Source: Allium sativum
Lineage: Eukaryota; Streptophyta; Magnoliopsida; Asparagales; Amaryllidaceae
Direction of reading: 5' to 3'
DNA: 64,000 nucleotides
Assembly (NCBI GenBank): GCA_030737875.1
Contig: CM060910.1
Coordinates: forward strand, 631,581,303-631,645,302
Both the position numbers and the translations under genes were made by a program. Below are positions 1 to 13,096 of this stretch, in pieces (position 1 is the first letter of the stretch; each line of letters starts with the position of its first letter). Below the pieces are notes generated by a model. It worked only from the letters and a program-made list of their open reading frames with translations, made no database searches and had not been told where the DNA came from.

Positions 1-363
1 TTTGAATACCCCAACTTGAACGACTTCACTTTTATTAAGAGGTATTAGTTCGTAATGGTATAAGAAGTAAAAGGCAGGTTCGTGGACAAATATAGAAATA
101 TCTATAAAGTAAAAGGAAATAAAAGGAATTCTGTTTTAGGAAAATAGTGTGAAGGACAAAATTAACAAAAAATTTATCCGTAAGGATAAGAAGCAAAAAA
201 TTTAACGAAAAGGACAAACTTTATTGTAAAATATGAAATGATAGCGGGCCCCTGAATTCCTCCCTTTACACTAAAAAGTATCCTTATGGCTAAAATTTTA
301 GCCTCTTGTCCTTATGGATAAATTTTTTGTTTAGTTTGTCCTTATGCCTAAAAACCCCATTCT

Positions 364-397
<34 letters not shown>

Positions 398-1915
398 CCG
401 AGTAAAGGAAATATTAAAAGGATTTAGATTAAATGGGATTTGGAAAGTTATAACGATATTTTCGAGGTTAAGAGAATTAAAGAGACAAGTTTGGGAAGAT
501 GTTTATTTTATAAGGAAAGATGTTGATTATTGTTTTCAAAGGTAACAGGAACAAAAAAGTTTTGTTAAGATAAAATTTATGAAATCGATGGAATGGTTTA
601 ATTGAATTATTTATATAAAGGACCTGAGCTGCCAATTTACTTAGTTTTACCGCTATGATTTGATAGTTAAGCAACCGACTATCAAATGAATTATTCTATT
701 GGACCTTTTGACGTGCTATTTCGAAGAGACTGGGATGAGGATGACCCAAAACCACTTCGAATCAACTGTGCGGGCGCGACTAACTTGCAGACTTAAAGAT
801 ATAGCATTGAAGACCGTTGATCTTTATGAGTGGAAGAACTACTTGACAAATTCCTTTGGATTGCTACCAGAGTTATTTGGATTATGATTCTGTCGTGATT
901 GAAATCCACGAATTGCAAGGACTTCACGCTACTGATCCTTGGGGTGATTACTATATAGGATGCGGTAAGAGGGTGCCTTCGGATCATCCTGTTCCTGGAT
1001 GACTTGTATAGATGAGTGTCTGACAGAGTATTTCCAAAAGGTCACGTACATTGATTTCTTCAAACATGCCCAGTGTATTTTTGTGGATGTCAATTGGTGA
1101 TTTGACGATGTGGCATTCAAAGTGAATGGTGACTAGATATTCTAAGAAAGTAAACGTAGCCTCAAGCCTCACAACCGGAAAATGACAGAAATCGGGTAGG
1201 CAACATGGCTAGGTGGGTCATCCCCAAGTCGGATATATTATTACCAATCTAGGGAAAATCCTTATTTGTTCTTCTTTCACTTCTGTATCTCCCGGGAACG
1301 GTTATGTTGCTAGCAACCATAGGGTGACAATATATTCACTACACTCAAGCTAAATGAGTGGGCGGTCATGTGTGGCCGGGTTGCAAGACGTTCTTGTTAA
1401 ACCCCAGTGTATACCCTCTAGAGTACACTGATTGGAAGGTGATCCCATACCTTGTCTTTTGGAATCCATTCTCCACTAAGAGCCCCGCGGTTTTTGATTT
1501 TATAATAAATATGTAGAGCGTGAGATGCAAGCGTTCTGCTAGATGGTTATTTATTTGTTGTTTGATAGACACTATTATAATATCACTAGATTTGATATAT
1601 CAAAAATGTTTTGAGTTATACTAAGGTAAAAACCGTCCATGTTTATGTGTGGGCTGGTCTTACTATTATCCTTTTCTTTTAAAAGGATTTTATAAAGTTA
1701 AACAAGTTGTTGTGCTGTGAATTTATCGCTGAAAGTATTCCATACTGGTCCGAGTAAATTTTGCTCTGCTTCAAATGGCTCGGGTCATACCGAGTTCATT
1801 TCTAGGTAAGGTTTCGCTTAGAGTCCAGGAGTTGGAAGAAGGAGGCTTCACCGCTAGTTATATAAAGTTTATTTCCGCTATGACTGATGTATGTTGTACT
1901 CTGATAAATGGTATG
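1..1915 (+). mobile_element. Family 1 long-LTR fragment, 3' part
   Basis: Decayed, non-coding piece of a long terminal repeat. Positions about 900-1900 align by eye with 34000-35100 on the same strand: shared blocks include the ATCCTGTTCCTG segment near 985, the CAAGCGAAATGA-like block near 1345 and the CCGTCCATGTTTATGTGTGG-type block near 1632. The first 240 bases resemble the reverse complement of the LTR at 1916-7313 near 3725. Positions about 240-395 are unlike the other copies and may be a small insertion ending in a TA microsatellite. The piece stops where an inverted LTR begins at 1916. No coding signal is visible. Confidence 0.6.
367..395. repeat. TA microsatellite
   Basis: Uninterrupted TA dinucleotide run of about 28 bases inside the LTR fragment. 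Confidence 0.9.
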
Positions 1916-4900
1916 TGTAACGGCCCAGGAAATATTCGACTTCGGTAATCGACACACAACACCATGTCGACTATTCAAGAATCGAAAATACCGGATTATT
2001 AATAGAAAGAACTTAGAGGGCGAGAAATAGATAAAATAGAAAATTAGAATAAAAGAAGAAGAAGACAACTATAACAGAATCAGGGTAACACGAATCTCAC
2101 AGCGGAACGAATAAAATATAATATTCAACATAACTTGAAATAAAACTAGTATCTGTATACAATACCATCATCAGAGTACAACACTTACAACACAGTGGAA
2201 ATAACAATAGCTATAATCCTGAAGCCTCCTGCTCCAGCTCTCCAAGTATATCTATAAAATCCCGACTACTTGACTGCCCGTACAAAATTGGGCACCCAAG
2301 AGTTTAGGGAAAACAAAACAAAATATACTCTGGGTCAGTCATGTGACTGGTGTGAGTAAACTCCAACCATTTGTTTAACTTTTAAAATCCTTTTAAAGGA
2401 AAGGATAATCGTAAGACCGATCCACACATAAACACGGATGGTTTTAACCTTACGATAAACCAAAATATTCTTTATATCAAATCTCTTCTGATATTATAAT
2501 AATGTCTAAATCAAATAATCATTAATTTTATGGAACACTTGCATCTCACGTTCCACATATATAATATATAATCAAAAACCGCGGGCGCTTATTGGATAAT
2601 GGATTCCAACTGGCAAGGTATGGGACCACCTTCCGACAGTGTACATCTAGAGAGGAATACACCGTGTTCAACAAGAACATCTTATTACCCAGGCTAAACA
2701 TGACCGGTCACTCATTTCGCTTGAGTGTACCGAATGTATTATCACCAACGGTTGGGATCAGCAACCGTTTCTCGAAAGGGACAACATCGAAATAGATTAT
2801 AGAAGTAAAATGGAATTTCTCTAGATCAGGTGACAATACACCCTAATTAGCAGCTAACCACTTAGCTATGCGACCTACCCGATTTTATACCATTTCCTCG
2901 TTGTGAGGCTTGAGGTCATAACGTACAGATCACCCCTTTTATTTACTTTGAATGTCACATTCTTCCATATAGGTCATACGAATTCCTCCGCCACCAAAGG
3001 TAAATACGTTTGATGAGATCAACTTACGCAATCTATTAAATATACTCTGTCAGACATTCTTTCATACAGGTTGTCCTGAGACTAGACAAACCGAAGGCAC
3101 TATTCAGTAAACCCATCTTAGGCAATTTCTGCCTAGGATTTGCCAGAACAGCCCTTGCATAAACTCCATCTTCAATTATCTTCATCATATTTGATTCGCA
3201 ACGATAATGCCCATACGAAGTGGTTTTCAGATAATAAATATGATCCTGGTCTCTCCGTATTGACAAAGGAAAAATGGTCAAAACTTTGATAGTCGGTTAT
3301 TTAACTATCAAAGGAAAACATGTGTATAAACAACGGTCATATTTCCAAATGGAAATCTTACCGAGAAAATCATCAATCAACACTGATCCCCTTTAATTTA
3401 ATTTATCATTCAATTATTCATTTCCTTATCCCTGTTTCCATATATTCGTAAATTCTTATTTTCTAAATTTAGAAAATATACATTATTAATCACTGGAAAA
3501 CATTATTTACTCTCATTTCTTATTTTCTATATTTGAAAACATTTCTGATTCTTATTTGGAAACCATTTCCAAAACTCCTTCATTGGATTTAAACAGATAT
3601 TTAAATAAAACATTGTTATGCCAACTCAAACCATTACACTCATTAACTAAATTCACTTTACCAACCTTCACTATCGAACCTTAACCATCCCTTAGTTAAA
3701 AATGAAATCCATCAAGTTGGGGTATAACTACCTCTCAGACCTTAACTGAACAACATTTCTAACCTCGAAATAGACAAAGTTCACCTTTTAAATCTTTAAC
3801 AAACTTCCTTACGTAACTCTCGGATTCTATTTACGAATCCACTTCTTTTACAAAAATCATTTGATTATAACAAGAGTGTTATAATCCTATGCTTCCGAAA
3901 TATAATAACTTAAATATAACTTTTATTTCTCAATTTTAATAAATAAATAAATAAATGATTTATTAAATAAATAAATCTTAATTTAAAACCTAGAAAGTAA
4001 ATAGTTCTTTCCTACATTCGATATAGTCGAATCCAAATGTATAATTCTCTCTCGAATAATCCCTATTCGATAACTCTTTTTCGAATAAACTATATTCGAC
4101 AATCTCTCTTTTGAATAAACTATATTCGATAACTCTCTTTCGAATAAACTATATTCGATAATCTCTCTTCGAATAACTAATGTTCGATTAACTCTATTCG
4201 AATAACTAATATTTGATTACCTCTGTTCGAATAACTAATATTCGACTAACTCTATTCGAATAACTTATGTTCGATTAATTCTGTTCGAATAAATAATATT
4301 CGACTAACTCTCTTCAAATAACTTATGTTCGATTAACTCTATTAGAATAAATAATATTTGATTAAATCTATTCGAATAACTAATATTCGATTAACTCTAT
4401 TCAAATAACTTATGTTCGATTAAATCTATTCGAATAACTAATATTCGATTAACTCTATTTGAATAACTAATATTCGATTAACTCTATTCGAATAACTTAT
4501 GTTCGATTAACTCTGTTCGAATTACTGATATTCGACTAACTCCCTTCGAATAACTTATGTTCGATTAGCTCTATTTGAATAAATAATATTCGACTAACTC
4601 CCTTCGAATAACTTATGTTCGATTAACTCTATTTGAATAACTAATATTCGATTAACTCTACTTGAATAACTAATATTCGATTAACTCTATTTGAATAACT
4701 AATATTCGATTAACTCTATTCGAATAACTAATATTCGATTAACTCTATTTATTTTCTAACTATTTCCTTTTATAATTCTATTTATTTTCTAACTATTTCC
4801 TTTTATAAAATTCTTTGATTTTATAAATACTTCCCTTTTATAAAATCCTTTGATTTTATAAGTATTTTCTTTTATAAAATAGGATTTTATAAATATTTTC

Positions 4901-7313
4901 TTTTTATAAAATCGTTTGATTTTATAAATATATTGTTTTCAATATACACTTTGAAAATTCCCTTTCACATTCTGATATTTCCTATGGTATTTAACATATC
5001 AAATAACAATACCAGTGTCATCATAATCAATCACAGATTATATATCACGTCATATATCACAATATATGAAAAAAACAGTATTATAGATATTGAGGAATCC
5101 AGTTGGATCCCTCCAACCTGTTTCCATGCATCCACAGATGTTAAACAATATAAATAACATCGATTTCATTTCAACATGAAATATTCTGATAAACAGAATC
5201 AATATTTGATTAACGATATATATATTACTAGATCTATAATTTCAACCAATCAATTAACAGTTCATCCAAACAACCAACACACATCAATCAACCATCATTT
5301 ACCAGTTCTAAAAATACGTTATAAAATATAAACAGATCAGAGTTAGTGAGGTTTACTTACATTGGACAGTTATCGTTAAATAATGATAGTTGTCGTTGAT
5401 TTAGATCAGACAATTTATTTTGCTATAAATTGTAACGAGCTCCAGTTCACTCCCAATCAGTTCCATTGTGTAGCCCTCGTCCATACGGTCCCAGCGGATC
5501 CTGTTTTGTCCAATTTGGATAATGTATGATAAAGTTATACCTCATACAAGTTTGTACATTATTAATTTAAATAAATTGAATTTCCTTTTAATTGTAATTG
5601 GGCTTAACCTTTTAAACTTGGCCCATCCTCACTTGTAAAGTCCAGACCCGCATTATCCTTCTTCCCAAAACTGTTGAACCCGACTCAGCTCCTTTATCAC
5701 CATTACCGCGTCTTTAACCTTCCACCGATCCCTCATCTCTCCACTTAAATTCAAATAAAATAACCACAATGCTCCTCTACAAAATCTCTTCACACCCATC
5801 TGTTCCATCTCCAACTCGCACGCATACTCCATATCGCGTCAAGCGGTTTCTCGAGCACTGTACAACAGTCGAGCGACATTTTTTTTTGCAAACTTCAATC
5901 TGAAATGATACGCAAGCTTTATTTCACAAGCTAAACCCAAAACAACTGCTATAAACTTGAATTAATGCCTTAATTTTTGTGTACCTTAAACCCTAATTAA
6001 CGCCTTCTTGAAACCACTCGGGAAAAATGAACGTCGATCTCCGTAAGACTGAGATAAGGATGAAGAGAATCTACTCGCCAATTCAAATATATGTACATCA
6101 TAATTTATGAGATTTTATTTTGATTTCTTGAGATTTTTGAAGATCGGTATTTCACGTTTGGAATGAAGAAAACCAACGGCGGAAAAATTGGTTGACCACT
6201 GAGGAAAAGTTTAGGGTTAGAAATAATGTAGGGTATTTATAGAAAGTTTTTAATATTTTAATATTCATTATTTTATTTATTTTTAGTACAACGCTGTTTG
6301 TATTTGTCATTTAAAATTCCTATGATCACATACAATATCCAAATTCGATAAAAATGGACATGCGGCTACAGTTCGACATTACAGACCCAACAAAACTTGT
6401 TTCATCGAATTCCGAGTCCGTTTGCTCACACAACGTATTTTTAAAGTCAAATAATTGATTGTATTTCGCATTAAAATCTCGTACAGTCACATACTGACTC
6501 CAAAAATCATGAAAATTGAAATCTAGCGATAATTTAATATTCTGGATCCAACAAAATTAGTTTCGTCGAAAACGGAGGTCGTTTGCAAAACTGGCTATTT
6601 TTAAAGCTCTAAATAAACCACTTTAAATATAAATATATTTAAAAATAATTAAATTTAATATTAATAAATTAATATTATCGTATATATTCACATAGAATAT
6701 AATACAACTCCAAAATATTTCCATCTGAATATATAACTCGACATTTCAAATCCAGATTAAATAAGTATTCTATTTATGTTAAAAATCCATTTATAATATA
6801 AATAAATATGTATAAATTATATGGGAATTTCATAACGACTTTTCGAAAATTTGATTTGGACACAACTCACAATCTACACGACGAAATCTCGATTTTTCTC
6901 TTCCATTAGAAAAATATAGTTCACCAGCTCCGAACATTTCTTGTTTCACAGAATTCCAACCTAAAACGGATTCTGTATACTCGTTTAAAGTTCGATTCGC
7001 CAAATTACGAATTGCCGCGCCATTTCGAGCTCGATTATTATATAATAAAATTTATATGTTCTAACGCCATTTATTAAATAGAATCGTTATTATAATTCAA
7101 TTCTAAACTGAATTAAATCTTATTAAAAATACATTTCACACAAATTGCGAATTCAGCTATTCCCGACTATTTTGGAAATATAAATTTATTGTTTAATTAT
7201 TTATATTAATTAAATATTCCATATAATTTAATTTAAGCCATTTAAATCTCTAAATCACTATTTAAATAATTAAATAAATTAATTATTATACCGTAAAAAT
7301 ACGGGATGTTACA
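1916..7313 (-). mobile_element. Family 1 LTR, minus strand, 5.4 kb (3' LTR of a truncated element)
   Basis: On the minus strand it begins TGTAACATCCCG at 7313 and ends GGGCCGTTACA at 1916, so the ends are inverted TGTAAC/GTTACA. It is preceded on that strand by a polypurine tract, which identifies it as a 3' LTR. Its first kilobase shares with the LTRs starting at 25805, 36364, 52467 and 58927 the 'gcgcggcaattcgtaat' block and the 'cgacgaaac..gttttgttgg' modules. Its distal part (about 1916-2450) matches 52243-52466. It carries a 29-bp minisatellite. It is non-coding. The 5' LTR of the element is missing, so no TSD can be checked. Confidence 0.75.
4015..4745. repeat. 29-bp minisatellite, TTCGAATAACTAATA type
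   Basis: About 25 imperfect head-to-tail units of roughly 29 bp, each built from ATTCGATTAACTCT and ATTCGAATAACTAAT-like halves, so each unit contains the palindrome ATTCGAAT. Variation among units is mainly point change (TTATG versus TAATA). It lies inside the minus-strand LTR and accounts for much of its extra length relative to the 5.1-kb LTRs near 52-64 kb. Confidence 0.9.
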
Positions 7314-7325
7314 TTCTCCCCCCTT
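7314..7325 (-). promoter_or_regulatory. Polypurine tract of the minus-strand family 1 element
   Basis: Reads AAGGGGGGAGAA on the minus strand, directly before the LTR start TGTAACATCCCG. Just upstream is the CAATTTCGAGGACAAAATT segment that recurs before the LTRs at 36364, 41453 and 58927. Confidence 0.8.
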
Positions 7326-8914
7326 AAAATAATTTTGTCCTCGAAATTGCTAAGGTAACAAACAAACCCTATTGACTGGGCTAAACATTATTTATTTACT
7401 TTTAACTTCGGTTTTAACTGATAATTGATTTCAATTAAATTATTAATTTACTCCGAAAAAGCAAAATTTTCAAAAATCCTGAAAATTTTCTAACACCTTA
7501 AATTTTCGGAAAATTTCGCCAGCACCTCCTTTGTACGGCTCAATCGGTACAACTACAACTCTCCTCTCTGGGCTCTCTCCAATCCAAAAGAAAACAAAAC
7601 AGCCAAGCGGCTTGCCAAACAGGCTCATAAAATCACCAATTCATATAAAATATAAACTTGTACCTTTTTGTCGGGCATATCTCATTATATTATTTCCATC
7701 TGCTACCAATTTAGCATATACCAATGTCATCCCAGTCAGACTCCAATCAATTTATCCCCAAAACTAAATCATCTGCTTATACCCAAACCAGATCCATTTC
7801 AAACTCAAGTTTCATTCTCGATTCCTAACTCCTAACTCATCAATTCAGCTTACTTAACCTCGTTAAGTTCCATCCACATATTTCATTAACTAATTAATTC
7901 CTCTAATCAGTTATCATCATCCCAAAATCACAATTCTGAGTTTTATTTCAATAATCAATCCATTTACTCAACCGAGTCCAATTATACTAAATTCCAATTC
8001 TACTTGATATTACTCCATTTCTATGCAGTTTCCACTTAACTGGCTTTAACTCAATTTCCATTTTTTTCACAAATTCTTTTTTATTTGTTTTTAGTTCACA
8101 CAGTCTCTTCCTGGGAGTTTTAAACAGCTTTGCTTTATGTCAAAAATCAAACTTTCCATTTCAGGATTCAAAACAACTTGTTTCTCTCAAAACAATTCAA
8201 AGTGAATATCTTCGGTAGTAATCCGTCACTTATAACTCGAAAATGAGCACTGATGATGTGGCCAACATCATCAGAGTTATTTCCCAGCGATCGAAGTGAG
8301 TTCAATACTATATCACTTTTCAAAACTCTCTGTTAAACACTTTTCATTTTGAAATTACTTTAAAATATCATGCACGATGCTTGGAAAACATCTCTAAAAT
8401 CTCCCAGGATTTTAAACTTTCATGTATTTAATCCAAATCTATTTGTAAATACTTTTCCAAATTTCCAAGGTTTTAATTTCAATTTTGATTTAAAGTCAGA
8501 TTTATTCATTTCATAACACTTATACGAATTTAATTTGGTTATATATATATCCATCTCAGTTATAATCCTATTCGATTAATATAACGACCAACACATCCAA
8601 TATTCTTAATAATATTTCCAATATTAAACATTCTTTTATATCAAAATATAATTTGGGTAAAATTATTTCATTTACCCTCCTTTCAAACCATATTGTGTTG
8701 GTTTATCGTACTCGAGTGTTTAGAAATCCCTATCGATACAGTGGATCAAACTGATCGACCAGAACTCATAAACAACTCAATCAATAAATCTCTACAATAT
8801 AAAACAATTTTTATATCAAATAACAAATACGCGCTCATATATATACACTCAAACTCAATCTAGGGTATTGCTAACCCCATCTCTACTGAGTTACGCCACA
8901 GAGCCAAGGTAATT
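7314..8914 (-). mobile_element. Internal region of the minus-strand family 1 element, non-coding, 5' truncated
   Basis: The reverse complement aligns with 35365-36363: both contain the 'ccttggct.tgtggcgtaactc' block, the 'tttgcccaaattatattttt'-like block and the 'cccgacaaa.aggta' block near 7665. No gag, protease, integrase or reverse transcriptase reading frame is present. The primer-binding-site end and the 5' LTR are gone: homology stops at about 8914, where CACTA-like sequence begins. Longest open frames are short and unrelated between copies. Confidence 0.65.
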
Positions 8915-9330
8915 CTACAACAAAAATACCTTTTTATGACATTTCAAAACCGTCATAAAAACTTTCTATGACGATTCTATAAACGTCATATATCAACATG
9001 TTATTAAAAGTCTGGTAGATGTTATGACGTGTAATTTTTACAATAGAAAACATACTTTTGTTGCTATCTTAAACAGGGCCATATTGATGAAACCCTTTTC
9101 CATGACGTTATTAAACGTGCTATAGAACTTTTATGACGTCATTTGGTTGCTATAATATGTTAGTATGCCATATTATTATGGCATCTGAACATGCTATGGA
9201 ATCATCACATGAAGCTTTTATGACGCAATGATAGGCTATAGAAAATACATTACTATCTACTACAACATCATTTTGTTTGCTATAAAATCTGTTTACTTCT
9301 TGCAAAATATTTTCTATGACACTAGCATGA
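8915..9330. mobile_element. CACTA-like terminus with subterminal repeats
   Basis: Begins CTACAACAAAAATACC, close to the CACTACAA(C/G)AAAAA termini of plant CACTA transposons but lacking the first two bases. It continues with at least six TATGACG/CGTCATA motifs in both orientations (near 8937, 8958, 8981, 9022, 9102, 9132, 9218) and recurring GCTATA motifs, which resembles CACTA subterminal arrays. No second inverted terminus or transposase was found in the window. The class is inferred. Confidence 0.4.
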
Positions 9331-10888
9331 TGCTACAGTATAACAAAGCTAATAAAAATATTTCTACTGCACATTTTTGTTGTCATAACATTCAAAGCTT
9401 ATAATTTTCAATTCTACTAATATATTATAACAATTCAAGAAAACACAATTATCACATTAATGTACGCAGACAAATGGAGTCATAAGCCAAATCACAAAAT
9501 ATATATATCCATAATATTTCATACATGAAGAAATAAACATAGATATCTATGATAAAAATTAACATACATACGACTGTAACAAACCAAAACGGATACATGC
9601 TAAAAATATTTTTCATAAACATCCACAAGCATGATCGATTTGAAGATGGAGTGGCATCTTGTATCAACCTCAAAAAGCGTCATACAACACCTACCAGAAA
9701 GAAGCGCAATCTTCTACTCAATACAACTAAAATCTTTTACGCAATGATGTCTAAGAGATCTCAAGTTAATTCACTCGCAAACATGGTAGATTTAGATGGT
9801 CAAATGCAAAATCTGAGTATAAACTAAATGTGAGCAACAAACCTTTTCAAGGATCTGTATAACAAGAGGGATTATGTGAATTGTTTTCTTGCAATTACTT
9901 GTAACAACAATCAATTAGATTCACCTTTGATCTCAAAAGTCCAAAATGCATCAGACGTATCGACTGCACTTAGCTACACAGAAGGTTAACATATAATAGT
10001 CAAAAATAAATGAATGAAGATGACATGTAAAGAAAACTAACAATAACTTAGATTAATCTGATTTTTTCACATCTTGCTCGATAAAACATAAAAGATGACA
10101 GTAAGACAACTTATGTATCAAAAGATAAACCATATATAAAAATATAAAAATGCTGAGATTCAAACTTACTAGAATTATTACCATGGATCTGTTCAAGTAT
10201 TTTTTTTGGTTTAAATTCCATAGGTCCCTTATTTTTGCAGACACAACGGTGATTACTATGGAAAGAATGGCATCTCAGTTTCATCAAAATTCTGCAAGTA
10301 ATATGGTTATGTAAAATTAATGAATAATCCATAAACAAGTATATAATGTCAAAACACTGGGAATCATATAATAATGCACAAGCAGAAAGACCTATAGTAC
10401 ACTGAGCTAATACGTGAGACATGGAGCGTTTTTTGTGGTACCAAAAATAAATAAACATGAGCCGACCAAAGAGCTGATAAGGATAAATATTTGTGTATAC
10501 AATCAAATCAATGATTAAAAGCAAAACCTGTGAATTAAGTTAAATTTATATATGGGTGCGTTATTTTGAAGTTTATTTTTCCATATTTTATCATTATCTA
10601 TGATCACCAAATAATGATAAAGAAATATGTTGGCATACCAATATAATCAATATTGGTATTGGTTATGCCTTTCTCAATTGATTCATTTTGTGCCAAGTGT
10701 AAAAGAGGGTTGTTATTATGATAATAATTAGTAGAGGTTGATTGAATCCGAAACAAACTTGTATCTATCAAAGCAAATGGCAGAGTGAGGAATATATACT
10801 GCTCCATACTACCTTGAGCTAAGTAGAGATTCTTTTCAACAAAAAAGCATTGAAACTAAGAGAACATGGTATCTCGTCACGTGTTTAC
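9331..10888. other. AT-rich sequence, no gene recognised
   Basis: Only short open frames without family resemblance (for example 9549-9827 plus, 10111-10524 minus). The stretch sits downstream on the minus strand of a RING-protein exon fragment and may be former intron. I looked for the CxxC-rich RING exon expected to follow and did not see it. Confidence 0.5.
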
Positions 10889-11108
10889 CTTTTACCCATG
10901 GTAATTCATTCACAGTGTTAAGATAACACTGACCATTTTCACCAACAGAACGATTTAAAGCTGCAGATACTTCTTGCTTAATAGACCGATGCAATTCAAG
11001 TTGCACATCCATGCATGCTTCTAGCATTCTTTGCATGTGGCTCATCCCCTGTTGAGGGCTAGCCACGTCTATTCTTAAATCATTAACAATGTCCCATTCC
11101 CGTACCAT
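10889..11108 (-). pseudogene. Exon fragment of a plant RING-type E3 ligase-like gene
   Basis: The minus-strand translation contains DLRIDV, then [17 protein letters not shown] and [20 protein letters not shown], then ELPWVK. From memory, this helical block precedes the C-terminal RING finger in a family of plant RING/U-box proteins; in those proteins the next exon carries the zinc ligands. The exon ends at a plausible splice donor (minus-strand AAAG|GTAAAC at 10889/10888), in the phase expected for a following Gly. No RING exon lies downstream, and exon-like sequence of unrelated origin starts less than 300 bases upstream. It is therefore a displaced fragment, probably captured by a transposon. 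Confidence 0.55.
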
Positions 11109-11379
11109 AAAGTATAAATAAAATTAAAAATAATGTTAACAGTAAATAAATAAAATGAAATTATGATAACTATAATTCAAGACAAGGTCAGTTATCAGTT
11201 TTTTATGGATATTCAAATATGATAAAAATTCACTTTGAAGTTTAAGAAAGTGATCTAGAATGTCCGACTCTAGAAAAGCCATTTAGAATAGAAAGTCATA
11301 ATACATCTTATTCATCCAACTGAGTTACATTTCAAGTGCAACCAGCCCGTCCGGCTCAGCATCTCATTTTCATAATAAA

Positions 11380-11628
11380 ACTCAACCGTCGCTGCAATCT
11401 TTTTCCCTATATCGCACCTCTCCCCTCCGTCCTTTTTCCCAACACCCTAATTTAACCTTTTCCCTCTTCTTCTTCCACCCAAATCAGAGAATTCCATGTC
11501 AATTTTATTATCTCAAACCCTAATCTCCAATTCTTGCATTGTCAAACAAAGAGGACCCTTCCGTTGCTTCTTCTACCATCGTCAAAGACCGACCATTCTC
11601 CAATCCCCTACAAAGTTGTACTTACCAG
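11380..11628 (+). pseudogene. Exon-like segment with start codon and organelle-targeting-like N-terminus
   Basis: A pyrimidine-rich leader containing ACACCCTAATTTAACC is followed by an ATG at 11496 and a frame of 44 codons, MSILLSQTLISNSCIVKQRG..., rich in Ser, Arg and hydroxyl residues with no acidic residues. That composition suits a transit peptide. It ends at a plausible splice donor, ACCAG|GTTTG (11628/11629). I cannot identify the protein. Other exon-like pieces follow on the same strand (12577-12617, 15172-15227, 15820-15913), but their phases do not join into one open frame, so a working gene is not supported. Confidence 0.3.
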
Positions 11629-12844
11629 GTTTGTTTTGTATTGACTATATCTTTGCTCTCCTGATAATTTGATACCCACATCCAAAGGTGTCATATACAC
11701 TAAAAATGCAACAAATTATTATTCAATAAAACAACGCGTTGTGTGGATAGCTGAGATTTCAACTGGAAATCAAGAAGGCTAAAGGTTCGATTTGGTTTAG
11801 TTTTATACTATAAACTAGAAACTCCTCTTCTTTTGTGCTTGATCATTTCTTTGTTAGATTGCTCCCCTGTGTTTTCAGTAACTTTTAAGACCCAATCGGC
11901 TGCAAATTGTTGATGATTGATGAAGAAATTTTCAATTCCTTTACGTTCAGATTACATGAGGCGATTACTCATTTCCTATTGTTTATAGACCTATAACAAC
12001 ACACAAATATAGTGATATTCTTTTTTTCATTTTTCTGACATGAGATTGTAATTATGTTCTGTATCCTAGACTGAAATGAAGCTAATCAGTTAAGCTAATG
12101 GTAGTCCCCAAATTGGTTTGGGCTTCAAAGAAGCATGCCATTGTTTGATTACTATATTTCTATCTCTTTGGTATATATGCATATCATGCATTTAGCTATT
12201 GAATAGTGTATGCTATTTTTAAAAATAATCAATAAATTTTGTCTGAACAAGTAGAAAATTATTTATGTGAGAAAATTGACTATTTTAGCTGTGTTTTTGC
12301 CACTTAAAACCAGAGACGAATAACAAATATGAATTTTGTCTTTATTTGTTTGATTTTCATGAAACTGTTCAAATTATTCCAATATATGATAAAATGATAT
12401 ATTGGATAACAAATTTTGCATATGATACGATACACTATAGGAGAGCACTCTCTTATGTGAATTATTTTCTGAATTACTTCATAATATTCTCTCTCTGTAT
12501 CAAATGTTGAAGCTGATATGTGTATTATATCTTTGTACTGTAGGCCACTACACATAACTATGATCATTTATGTAGGCTGTTATTGTGGGCTACATTAGTT
12601 AGCAATCGACTCTCAAGGTATGCTCAGACTTGATTTTTCTTTCCATTGACAGTGTAACTTACATAGCTCTCTAACCCCTACGAGCCATTCATGTTCTCAT
12701 ACGTATATTTTGAAATTGAAGTTGAAACATTATTGTCTTTCCCTCACATGATCTCTCATTCTTACCATGTGTTAGACCCTTGACCCAAATTGTTTTTCCT
12801 CCATCATAAATGATTCCCCCAGTTTTCTACCACATCCATACCAA
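11629..12844 (+). other. Intron-like AT-rich sequence
   Basis: T-rich on the plus strand with no long frame. It holds one AG...GT-bounded 42-base block (about 12577-12617, then GTATGCTC) that could be a small exon. The nearby copia insertion lies in this stretch. Confidence 0.3.
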
Positions 12845-12849
12845 ATATC
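12845..12849. repeat. Target-site duplication, left copy (ATATC)
   Basis: ATATC directly before the LTR; the same five bases follow the element at 15030-15034. Confidence 0.9.
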
Positions 12850-13093
12850 TGTTGGAAATAAATTAAAATTGCATTAAATATTACATGTGTTGATTGCAAT
12901 ATATATAATTTCCTGATTTGCTTATTTAGTTATATTTGGTAATGTATTATTGTGATCTTATCCAGAATTTTCTTTGAATTAGAATAAACATGTATAAATG
13001 AAGCATCTTTTGTAATTAATCTATTAAGAAAAACAAGCAATAAAATTTGTCTTCTCCAAAACTTCTTCATCTCTTCTTCGACAATATTCATCA
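12850..13093 (+). repeat. 5' LTR of the non-autonomous copia element
   Basis: 244 bp, TG...CA. It aligns along its whole length with 14791-15029, with a few substitutions and small indels. Confidence 0.92.
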
Positions 13094-13096
13094 AAT

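Noticed and set aside
240..395. Possible small DNA transposon between two LTR-like parts
   Set aside because: No terminal inverted repeats or target duplication could be identified.
4015..4745. Regularly spaced repeats resembling a CRISPR array
   Set aside because: Units are head-to-tail with no unique spacers, in a plant LTR; it is a minisatellite.
9549..9827. 92-codon plus frame
   Set aside because: No family resemblance, AT-driven composition, overlapping minus-strand frame of equal quality.
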